From positions 1 to 56,575 of the forward strand of contig RMBW01000147.1 in assembly GCA_004009845.1 (NCBI GenBank): a stretch of DNA of 56,575 bases. The letters are read 5' to 3'. Below are positions 43,028 through 53,552 of this stretch, piece after piece. Within the stretch, counting starts at the first letter, position 1; each line of letters opens with the position of its first letter. Below the pieces are notes generated by a model. That model saw only the letters and a list, made by a program, of their open reading frames with translations, was not told the origin of the DNA and did not search any database. Origin of the DNA: Davidsoniella eucalypti. Lineage: Eukaryota > Ascomycota > Sordariomycetes > Microascales > Ceratocystidaceae. A program made the position numbers and the translations under genes.

Positions 43028-46000
43028 GGTGATCACGAGACAAGCCACGGGTTAGGTTATAAACGGGATCGATCGGAAGGTAGTGAGTCGAGAGCGGAAG
43101 AAGAGAAAAAAATAAAGAAAAAAAAGTATACGAGAAAAATACAACAGGATTGACGACCCGCGAGATAAGAGAACGAGATGTAGAAGGGGGAAGAGTGGAA
43201 AAGAAGAAAGAAAGAAAGAAGCTGCTGATGTATCGTATCAAGTAGCAGTAGCAGTGATGGCAATAGCAATAGCGACAGCGAACAGAGCACAGCAGAACAG
43301 AACAGCAAGTAGTAAGCACTTGGCGTGGTAGCAGTGGCAGTAGCAAGAGGAAAAGAAGAAGAACCTGGGGGGAGTTTGCCCTGATACTCAGAGGCCCAAA
43401 GCTCAGAATAGACCAGGGGGCTAAGACGAGACGAGACAGAAGACGAGACAGGCGAACGAACAGACCCGACGACACGACAGAAAACAGGGAAAGATGGACA
43501 GAAAACGGCGAGATATACAGGTAGAATAATTCATGTAGATGGCGAATAATGTATGCTAACAGCGTTTCCTGCAGAAACCTGCTGACCTCAAAGGAAAAGG
43601 GCTGCTAGAACGCAATAAACACGGTGTGGTTGGCGGTGGTGGCGATGACGGCGTATTTAAACAACAGAAGAACAGATATGGCGGAGGAAGAGTAGAGTAG
43701 GCAAGAGAGAGAGTTTTCATCAGAAAAAAAACAGGTAGCTAAGAGGTGGGAAATAATACGGGAAAATAGATAAGGAAGGGGGCCAAATGATAGTGCACAG
43801 TTGGTGCTATGGAGGACTTTGTTGGTTATGGAAGGCTTCGCTATAGAAGGCGGAGGGAGGGCTCACAGCGGGCGGCCGGAGAGACTGAAAAGAACAGAAC
43901 ACTTGGTCCTATAGACATGGCCTTATGGATTAGGATGGCACACGGTTTTCTCTTCCAAAAGAGTCGCTATTACTATGCATGTACTATAGTTGTATGGGAA
44001 ACATCGGCTTGCTAGAATTGATTGCTACGGTGGCCCTCCTGCATCATTCACTCTATCTATTGTCTACTGCTATTGTCTACTGCTATTGTCTGCGTGCAAA
44101 AAGACCTCTTAAAAGAAGCACTGACGGGGTCTGAGGCAGCACAATGTTGTTGTCATCGTTGTAGTCAGGTAGAAAGAGAGGCCCTGAAGAAGCTGGCAAG
44201 CGCTACACTGCTTCGGGGCTGGCTTTGCAGTAGCGCAATAGTTTCCCTCTCTAGCATTGAAATGACTACCACTATAAATCGGGTTTTGTTCCTGATAGTC
44301 CTATTGTCGTAGCGAAACCGAAGCATTCGAGAATTATCGGCTAGTAAAGGATGCGATCAAGGGCGGTCGTTGAACAAACACCTTAGTTACGAGTCAACAA
44401 AGACGGATGGCTTTTTAATTCTAAGAATAGAATAGAACCACAGCATACTATGCGTATATAACACATGTAAATATATATAGGAACTCCGCACTCTTGGTAG
44501 GGTGTTACCACTACACTACGCTACGCTACACACTGCTACGATACTAGCCGAGGTGCTATACATGTAGTATCCAAAAATAACAACCTCCGTCTACCTAGGC
44601 CCAGATCTACCTGGACTTTGGATGAAAGGTCTATGCTGCTGTATTCTATTACTAGCAATATTGGCCTCGACTCTACAGAAACAATAAAGAAAATACAACT
44701 TTACATGTAAAAGCCCAAGGCCTAGACCGGCGCCTTGGACCGCCAATACTCAATCGGTAGGAAAACCAACCGATCTTGGTACTTCTTAGTACTAAACAAG
44801 AACTAGACAAGAACCATGCGACTCCATTACATGCAGATCTTCATAGAAATTTCCAGTCCTGCCTATGTAATCTACATTCACAAAATTGGCTGGTTATAAC
44901 ATCAGTAGTTCGCTATGATAGCCTTGTCTGGACTATGTTGCTCGTACATATACGCATACGTACACCATAAGGCAGGTTCCTACGACCTTGATGAGCTTTG
45001 AGCCTCTCTGATCAGTAATTGTTTCCTAATATCTTGTCCCGCAAGGAGAGAAAAAAATATACCAAACGCACGGCCTTGTCTATGCTCGCCCCCCTAGCCG
45101 AACAAGATAGACCAAGGACGAAACAGCCATCATGTTCCACCCTCATCTCGCACTAAATCGATGGTATGACTTGACGAATAATTAGAGACCGACCGTTTGT
45201 GTTAGGAATGAAAAATGGACAATGGCTTGTCTTGGCTTCTAGCAGTTATACAATTGATCATATTATCTACGTACTGTCACATATAATACAAGCGGGACTC
45301 TGTTCTAGATCTCATACATATATGTGAGCCTTGTCGTACGCACAAGCAGTGTGAAATTGAGCCTTGCTGATTTATGTATGTGTTTTCCTCAATTAGACCT
45401 TCCACCGCTAGACGCACACAGACGGCATGGTAGGCCTTTGATACATCTGCATCGGCCCCTTGCAGTCAGCCCTCGAGCTTGGATGTTAGTTTGCCACCTC
45501 AATAGACCATTTCCCAAAGAGTATTCGACACACACGTCAAGTCTGTATATGTAATGTCTGGCCATGTATGAGACCATATGTGGTCAAATTACACCTCTAT
45601 ATAAGCATCGTTGATAATAATGGGGAACTTCTGGAAATGGTCCCTTCAAGTGCCTAGCTCTATACAAGGATCGTTAGCACTAGACATTATATGTAGCATA
45701 GTAAGAGGCCGCCATCTTTTGCAAGACTCGACATATATGACCGGGTATTTCTACAGTGGCGTAGCTGATCGTAGTTGGAATCGAAGAGTGGTCGATACAG
45801 TCGAGTTTTTTGTTGACATCAGGTATATATTTATAGAATTCAACGACAACCAGCGCGTCACGATGAAGATAGTTTGTCGAAGGGAACCAGGTATTTCGGT
45901 CATTGCAATCAAATATGGGAAAGTGAGGTATATATCAAGAGCCTGGGGGGTCCTTATAGTTCCTGGGCCAAATCAATGTGTGCGCCGGCGACTTTGTGTC

Positions 46001-46093
46001 ACATATATCAGTATCAGTCGTTTATTTCCAGTTAAGACGAAGTAAGTTTTTGAATCGTTTCTATTTTTTGTTTTGTATGCGAAATCGATTGAC
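43028..46093. other. Long intergenic region upstream of vts1
   Basis: About 3 kb lie between the start of vts1 and the 3' end of rpl29. The first 700 bp are purine-rich on the plus strand (pyrimidine-rich on the vts1 strand), typical of a fungal promoter and 5' UTR. Short repeats such as ACTACGCTACGCTACAC (near 44513) occur. Open frames, the longest 144 codons at 45611-46045, have no recognised domain and I do not call them. Confidence 0.65.
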
Positions 46094-46567
46094 TTAAGCA
46101 GTCTCGCGCTTGCCATCCTTGAGCTCCTTCTATAGAATATATTAGTAAATTGCTTTCGTGAGCTAGATATATTTCGTCATTCGAGATCTGGTCATCCGAA
46201 TGACTATGTGGAAAGTGGTGGGTTCGTACAAGAGCCTTCATGGTGCCGTGCAGAGCATGACGATGGTTACGGCGGAACTTAGGGTCAGTACCCTTCAGCG
46301 AGGGGTATCTGGAGGTCTTAGGGTGCTTGATACTATCGGTTCATAACAACATTAGTTTCGAATTGCAGGATGTCGTCGTCGTATATCGATCGGCCGTCTT
46401 GTAGGCTTCGTTTTTCATGAAAAAAAGTGTTACTGGTTAACTCACCCATTACGGTGGGCCTTCGCCGACTGGTTGTGCTGAGACGAGTTCTTGGACTCTG
46501 TGATAATGTTAGCATGTCATTATAGACTTCAAATAGACAATCATTTTGGCATAAACATACTGGCCAT
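46094..46567 (-). CDS. rpl29: 60S ribosomal protein eL29, 65 aa, four exons
   Basis: This is a small basic protein of the large ribosomal subunit. Exons: 46567-46561 (7 nt, ATGGCCA), 46497-46446, 46332-46230, 46129-46094; 66 codons including the stop. The protein begins MAKSKNSSQHNQSAKAHRNGIKH and continues YPSLKGTDPKFRRNHRHALHGT, the family signature. It ends KELKDGKRETA. Three introns in such a short gene and the 7-nt first coding exon are notable but fit fungal ribosomal protein genes, where introns cluster at the start. The third intron starts GTACGA, a weak donor, but the join gives the expected frame. Confidence 0.93.
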
Positions 46568-46971
46568 TGCTGCTGATTTTTGCGATGAACTTGGTTATCC
46601 AACAATAGTAAAGTGCACTGCGTGAAACTAACAAAGGCCAAAATTCGCTTTTGCCAGAGTTGACTTGAAATTGTGTGGGGTGAAATTCCTGCCCTAACGG
46701 AAGATACGCCACATTTGTGGCGCACACGAACCCGCTTAAACATAAAGACGCTTATTGGTACAGGTATGTATCTGTAAAAAGGAAGAAGTGGGGTCATACT
46801 CGTTTACTTGTAGAGACCAACATGGTTGTGTTTTATCAAAAGTAGTGGGCAATTTAATTGAAATGTATTACATATTAGGAAATTGACAGAATGAGTGTCT
46901 CTAACATATAGCTGTAAGTAATATATGGCTATACATGTAGAAGCTTAGATATAACATGCACTACATTTTGA
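46568..46971. other. Short intergenic region (rpl29 promoter)
   Basis: This lies between the rpl29 start and the carrier stop, about 400 bp. No further gene is seen. Confidence 0.6.
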
Positions 46972-48248
46972 TTAAGCTGATTTAACAGCCTGGGCAACAC
47001 CTTTACTACGTAAAAGGCGGATATATCTAAAAAATAGAACAAACAGAAGCTCCATCCTATTAAGGGTTAGTGTCACGAAAATAACATGATGTATATTTAG
47101 CATTAGCAGGCACATACCGTTCTTTAGTTGTCATGAGGATTCCTTGAACCAGTAAACCCTTCATGATCTGGGGACCGATGCCCTTGAACAGGCCAGCGTA
47201 TCCTTCTTTTTGGATAATAAACTTCATAACCTCGCCAAAGTTAGTGAAAGGCTTGCCGTTTCTTGAACGGGGTGGCTTCGACTGCAAGCCAACCTTGGCT
47301 ACGATCAAAGGCTGAGTTACAATCGTAGCAAGCGCCTTTGACATTGCGCCGAGTACTAAAGCAAGATATACCATTAGTTCAGTTCTACATTCATCCGAAA
47401 TGCCGATATGGGGCAGTGTAACGTACGGAAAGCTTCCCAGGCCTTGAGACTCTTTTTGCCTGGGAACAAAATGTCCTTGAAGCGCTCATAAGCGCCGTAA
47501 GTGATAGCAGGGTTCACAACGAGAACCAAACTAGCCTTCAAGCCCCTCCAAAGACCACAAACACCGTCTGGGCCATTTATCACTTCTAGCGCAGTCTCGG
47601 TCATGCCCTTGCGCTCGACTTTGCTTTGAGTTTGCTGCCTAGTTGTGACAACAGCTACGGGAATCGTGCAGAGCTGCGCAACCGCACCAGCAAGCGCGCC
47701 GAGGGCCAGCTCAACCACTGTAGATGGGTGCTGAGATGCCCGCGGTGACTTCATGTATAGAGTTCTGACTACGGAGTACCAGTAAAAATAGGCAAAATTG
47801 GTCGAGGCCACACCCAGTAGCGACCCACTGATGCCGGCATAGAGGCCCTGGATGCCTTCGTCGGCCATGATGCGAGACAGGGCATCCATCGTTGAGGTAT
47901 AATGAGCATCTTTGGCGTCGGTACCATCTTCAACAGTCCCCTCTTCTTTGACCTGCACTTGGATACGAGTTTTGACACTATATAGGCATAGGCATTAGCA
48001 ACAGCAATTCATAGTGGTTTTTGTGCCTGAGTTGACGCATTGCCTTGGAGGAAAGTCGTGTAAGGTTCCGAGATTTCATGTTCCATTGGTGGTACGCGGG
48101 AGACAAAGGGTGGGCTTTTTTGGAAAAGGGAACGCGGAACTTGCATATCAAGTGGATAGACCAATGCATTGGCTAGAACTGCACCAGTCGCGCCAGCGGC
48201 AGCTTTACCCCAAGGCGACATTTCTGTAGACTTTGGTAGAGACGCCAT
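46972..48248 (-). CDS. ANT1: Peroxisomal adenine nucleotide carrier (ANT1/PMP47 type), 315 aa
   Basis: This is a mitochondrial-carrier-family protein. The ANT1/PMP47 branch exchanges ATP for AMP across the peroxisome membrane for fatty-acid activation. Exons: 48248-48145, 47977-47427, 47355-47118, 47026-46972; 316 codons including the stop. The three carrier repeats are visible: GKAAAGATGAVLANALVYPLDIVKTRIQ; then LALGALAGAVAQLCTIPVAVVTTRQQTQ with GLWRGLKASLVLVVNPAITYGAYERFKD; then LGAMSKALATIVTQPLIVAKVGLQ with GLFKGIGPQIMKGLLVQGI. The first intron begins GCAAGT and ends TATAG, a GC-AG intron; this join restores the expected PLDIVKTR motif. The ANT1/PMP47 assignment among carriers rests on the pattern of the second and third repeats. 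Confidence 0.85.
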
Positions 48249-49112
48249 AGTGTTGAATTAAACGGTAAAGAGTGGTCGCGAAAAAATGTAATAGGTCGTA
48301 AGGGAAAGATATATATATAAAGCATAAAACAAAAGAGATCTACAGGCTGGCTAGGCGAGACTGGAAGAATGCGGACTGATGAATGGCGCAAAAATCTAAG
48401 CGGTTCAAGCACAAAGCAAGACGATGTTATCGAAGATTTACGTCGCGTTTCTTTTTGAGACCTGGGAAATATAGCGGCGCCGGGTCCGGTAAGCAGTATC
48501 TATCGTTATGAAGTGGTGTAAAAAAGAAAAAAGAAAAGAGTGAAATTAAATTCGGCGTATCAAGACAAAGCTGAGTGAGACTTTGCGACAAATCTCGGTC
48601 GTTCGTACTGCCGACAGCGGTCTTTGGATTTGCTAGGATGTACCTCGGCTGGCCTGGGACGCATTTATTGCGACGGCTAACTTACGGCAGTGAGTGGGTA
48701 ACGAATGAAAATGAATTATTATGATGCAATCTGATAACTATATAAAAAGCTCAACTAGACGTTTGCTAGGGTCCAAGGATCTAGGGTTTAGGCTTAGGCC
48801 CGAGGGTCAGCCAACCCCAATTGACACCAGATATAGGCTTAGCTAGTGTTATGCATTTGCCGAAGTTTGGAGCTTCTAAGAGCTGAATGTGGAGTCCACC
48901 ACTATGTACAGATATAGTTAACGGGCTAGAGCTTGCTTTAGTGCTCTTAGTTGTATGCATACTAATAGATAGAAACCAAAAAAGAGCCAACAGTCCAAGC
49001 CAAGAACTAGAATTGCTGGCTGTTTGGCTTTCCAGTCTTTCTTGGCAATGGTGTTGATACGTCATTCATTTCACATCTATGACTAGCTCCATTGTCTTCG
49101 AGTCCTATCACC
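48249..49112. other. Divergent promoter region between ANT1 and palB
   Basis: This holds about 860 bp between two head-to-head genes. A TATA-like TATATAAAAA lies at 48739-48748 on the palB side, far from its start codon. No gene is recognised. Confidence 0.6.
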
Positions 49113-51881
49113 ATGTCTTCTGGGCAGCAGGCAAAGGTACATATATTCCATACTAATATCAGCATCTGCCAGCTTACGTTATCTTCACTTTGACTGACCT
49201 TGTGTGATTTTAATTCCCCAAAGACATATGAGGCCCTGGCGCTACATAGCTCCGGAGCCAAAGCTCTTCAATATGCGACAACTTCAGCCGAGCTCTACCT
49301 CAAAGCTGCCTCTGAAGCATCTTCTGCCTCCGAGAAGACGAGCCATCGACTTAGGTGTCGTGAGATGCTATCTTTAGCTGAAAGACTAAAAGCAAATACC
49401 CTCAAGAAATCGCCGGTTGATTCACTATCTATGCCGGCGGTGCCAAAAACTGCAATATCTGCCTCTTCGCGGCAACTGTCTTCGCGAGAACGGGCGATTC
49501 TAACGCTCTCTTCCAAGCTTTACGGTGCCGAGTATCCGCCGTGGGAGTCGGATCCGGATATAGCTGAATTTGAGCTAGTCGATGGCTTGCCATATAGGTA
49601 CATTATTCGTTGGGCTTGGCATATTGTCCTGTGACACCATACACATGCTGACTTCATATACAGAGATGAGCACCCGTTCTCGCTCTCTCCGCTGCAATTA
49701 GAAAATATGAGTGGTTGGAAGAGACCCTTAGAAATTAGCAGTCGGAAACTTGGCCCTGGTCGAAGTAGCATCTGCATGAAAGTAGACACCTCTGTGGACC
49801 TAGCACAGGATATTACCACAGACTGCTCTGTAGTAGCTAGTTTGTGTTCTGCTCTTCGCAATATGAATTCCCGAAAAAACTCTGTATGCAATTCAACTCT
49901 ACAAACCGACGAAGTCTCGTACTAATCAAACCTAGATACTGCAAGGCATGATGTTTCCCTTCAACTCCGACCTTAAGGTTCCTGTCGTATCGAAAAACGG
50001 GAAATACATGTTTCGCTTCCACTTCAACGGGTGTGCTCGTTGTGTAGTGATAGATGATCGGCTGCCGTTTACCGAGTCGGACAGAACTTTGTATGTCATG
50101 GATCTAGCAAACCCAACCTCGATCTGGCCTGCGCTTATCGAAAAGGCATACCTCAAAGTCCGAGGAGGATACGATTTTCCTGGCAGCAACTCGTGCACAG
50201 ATCTTTGGATCTTGACAGGATGGATACCGGAGCAGATATTCCTACAAAAGTAAGTAATCACGTACCACTAATTGGCGTGGACATATCGTTAACTGATTCT
50301 GAATCCAGAGAAGATCTCGATCTTGATGCCATCTGGGAAACAATCATGGCTGGATTTGAGACAAGAACTGTCATAATGACTCTCGGAACTGGCCGAATAT
50401 CCAGGTCCGAAGAACAGGCTCTTGGCCTAGTTGCCGAGCATGACTACGGAGTCTTGCAACTTGAAAACCTCAATGGTTCGCGAAAGCTCCTAGTCAAGAA
50501 TCCGTGGTCCGTCGGCCCTACCTGGTCTCACGTGATAAACAACGACGCCGAGAAAGCATCTCAGGCCCGTTCATTCTGGGTGACACTAGAAGACATGATC
50601 CAAAACTTCGAGTCCATGTATCTGAACTGGAGTCCGTCATTGTTCAAGTACAGACAAGACCACCATTTCCCGTGGAACGTCGTCCCCGATAAGAATATGT
50701 CTGATACCGTGGTAAAGAACCCGCAGTATCGTATCTCGTCTACGAAACACACTTCTGCCTGGATACTACTCGCACGCCATCACCGAGATGAAGAGCTCCA
50801 CTTGGCCCGTGAACGGAGTTCGACGAGGGGCGATAGCAGTCTTGGTTACATGAGTCTGGTAGCCGTAGAAGATGGTAACAAACTACTAAAACTTCCCACC
50901 ATCGGAACGGATGGCGACTTTGTCGATTCTCACCAAACCCTGACCAAATTAGTCATGGAGCCAGGCAAAAACTACACCGTGGTTCCCTTGCACGATAGAC
51001 TTCCGTTAAAGTCGTATTATTTCACTGCATCGTTCTTCACCATGTCGCCAATCGAAGTCTCGCCCGCTCCAGATCGACGAGCCTTTTGGTGCCAACGAGA
51101 CACGGCTTGGGGTCGTCGTACAGCCGGCGGAAACTCATCCTTTCCTAGCTACAGCATCAACCCACAATACCAATTCACCATCTCACGACCAACACGACTG
51201 TCTATGTTGTTGACATCAGATGCCGACGATGTCCCGCTTCACATGGATCTCGTATGGACGAAACCCGGCGAACGAGTCCAGTTTCCACTGCCTCGAAAGA
51301 TAGTCGTTGCGGATTCTCGCGAGTATGTTCGCCACTCGACAGTCATGGACGAAATTTCAGTCGATGTTGGAACATATACCGTCGTCTGCTCCAGTTTCCA
51401 GCCAAATCAATACGCAGATTTCTCTCTATTGGTCGGTAGTGACGTTGAAATCGAACTCACTACCGTGCCTGTATCCAACGCCGGAAAACTACCTGTTAGC
51501 CTATCACAGTTGGTCTTTACCGAAGGCACGAGCTTTGCTCGTCTGAGTATCTCTAGTCAACGACTATGTCGAGCCAACGCTACCATGCACTTGATCGCAG
51601 ACGCTTACAAATCATCATCCATGTCTTCGTTGAAGTTATCCATCGTCTACGGCTCTGGTCCATCGGCTATCGAGACAGCGGTGACCGGAAACGGCCAGTT
51701 CGAAGAGCCGAAAACTCCGCTGTCGACGGGCGATTTCGACATCGAGCCGGACCAGATTGCGAAATATGGAATGTGGGTGGTAGTGGAAAGACTAGGTGGA
51801 AGATTTACCCAGGAAGCAGTCCAAGTGGAGCTATTTAGTGATATGTACTTAGGGTTAGGCACTTGGGAACTATTGAGCTGA
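49113..51881 (+). CDS. palB: Calpain-like cysteine protease PalB/Rim13, 834 aa
   Basis: This protease of the ambient-pH (Pal/Rim) pathway cleaves the PacC/Rim101 factor at an ESCRT-linked endosomal complex. Exons: 49113-49136, 49224-49597, 49664-49883, 49936-50249, 50309-51881; all introns GT-AG; 835 codons including the stop. An MIT domain lies at about residues 9-65 (LALHSSGAKALQYATTSAELY). The calpain core has catalytic Cys near 187 (TTDCSVVASLCSAL), His near 355 (VAEHDYGVLQL) and Asn near 375 (LVKNPW). Two C-terminal beta-rich (C2-like/calpain III) domains follow. Length agrees with the family (about 840 aa). All three catalytic residues are present, so it should be active. It is the only plus-strand gene of the gene block. 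Confidence 0.94.
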
Positions 51882-52135
51882 GAGAAGTTCCTTCGATATA
51901 TAGCAGTAGTAAGCAAAAAGGAAGGAATTTCACTTAGCATATATGGTCAATAAGAGGATATCATACACTTCATTTTATCTTTTTTTTCTAGAATTGCACG
52001 CAGCATGTGATTGAGAAAAGGAATCATGTCTTGAATGTTGAGATGCGAATAAAGCACAGAAACAATGGTATCTTTATAGGTCGTGAAGTCATCTAAAATA
52101 TACATATGGATACAAAAAAAATCAAGAGTTACAGA
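51882..52135. other. Convergent 3' intergenic region
   Basis: This separates the 3' ends of palB and the zinc-finger gene. It is AT-rich; nothing else is seen. Confidence 0.6.
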
Positions 52136-53552
52136 TTACGGACCGGTTCGTCTCCGGCGACCCTTTTTATTACCGTCGGGTCTTTGTGAAAGAACTTCCC
52201 TTAGTGCGGGATCATCCATGCTCTTTTCGCCATGTCTTGTGCGAACATGTCTATATACGATGTTAGTGATCAACCCATGTTATACTGAAGATGACGGGAT
52301 ATTGGTTGTAGACTAACCTTTGTAAGTTGTCAGGACGGGGATATTTTCTGTTCTGATCTGGGCAGAAGGGACACACGTAGCGTGGTGACATGTGAATATG
52401 GCTATGGCGCACCATCTCGTTTTTCCGCTTGAAGCCTTCACCTCCTTCGGCTCTGGGGCATCCCGAGAATGGGCAGTAGTGTGGCCGAGAAGACGAGTGA
52501 ACATTCATATGAGAGTTGAGGAGGTATTGGGTAGAAAACGGCTGTGTTTTGCAGCCTTCGTGAGGGCAGCGGAAGTCTGTTTGTTTGCTCGATGATGGCC
52601 CGGAGTGTGGTGGACTAGTAAGTCTCATTCTTTTGTGCACATCTAGAGCTAAGAGCATGGCAGTGCTGTCAGATGCTCGAGGGTCGTGGGTATATGATGG
52701 ATTAGATGAGCTTAGTTGGTAAGCTGAATTAAATGGTACAGAGAGATTATGGGGACTGGTTCCGTATAGGGATGGAGACGTCGCCGAGACGCTATGCTCT
52801 GTGATAGAGCCGCGCGGACGGCTTGATGACACGTGAGGCCGAGTGTAGTTGTCACCGAAGATTGTATGAATGGAAGGTAAAGAGGGACCAGAACGCCGCG
52901 CTGGATGTGAAGAGTGGATTGGGAGGCTATGCGGCGATGAAAAAGAGTTGCGGTGTGGGCTTAGACTGTCACTGGGCACTGAGTGTTGTCTAGAGTTATA
53001 GGACTTGGGCGGTATGGGAACCGGGGCCGTCCCAGACAGTGATGTTGTCCGGATATATGGCGGCACATCGTGACCGTAGGCACTAGAGTGAGAGACATGG
53101 TCTCTATAAGAGGAGCCTGCGGGAACGGCCGAGGCAGACATTGCTTGGATGGCCATGTGTTGCAAGTTTTGTCTAGGTGAAGAGGCCGAGTTTGTTGAAA
53201 TGGCGTCAGACTCGACGGAACTCAGCCGTCTCCGGTCGCTCGTGCTAGGAGAAACGGCACGGTCGTATGGCGTAGACGGGGCTTCACTCGGGTCGTAGCC
53301 GTCAAAGGCGTGATAGAGCAGAGACTTGTCGGCCAGGGAACCTAACGGGTGGCTGTGGATAGAAGCGTGGCTAGAGTACTGGGAGTTGCTGCTGTTGTTC
53401 GAGGTGTGTGACCGGACCCTATATAAGTCGGAGGAAGATGAACACAGATCGGGGCTCCTGCGGGCAAGTGGCGTGTCGTTGTCAGAGCCAGTACGGCTGA
53501 TATTGAGAGATCCCGTTGGTGATGAGCGGGTACTAGTGTAAGAGGTGGTCAT
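52136..53552 (-). CDS. C2H2 zinc-finger protein, 449 aa
   Basis: This is a probable DNA-binding regulator with two exons, 53552-52318 and 52250-52136, 450 codons including the stop. Most of it is Ser/Pro/His-rich and disordered. Three C2H2 fingers lie near residues 329-420: CPHEGC...HMNVH, CPFSGC...HSHIH and CPFC...HVRTRH, the last ending in the RPDNLQRHVR form common in filamentous ascomycetes. The intron splits the third finger, and only the spliced product completes its histidines. The tail is basic (KKGRRRR), a likely nuclear signal. The frame is open upstream to another ATG at 53666 (38 more residues, hydrophobic and unlike the rest), so 53552 is preferred. I cannot assign a named factor or target. 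Confidence 0.85.

Noticed and set aside
45611..46045. 144-codon open frame as a gene
   Set aside because: No recognised domain, no visible promoter or intron context, and composition like the surrounding intergenic DNA.
49861..49925. Early end of palB at the stop near 49923
   Set aside because: It lies in a GTATGC...CCTAG intron (49884-49935). Splicing continues the calpain core, and the whole CDS is a multiple of three.
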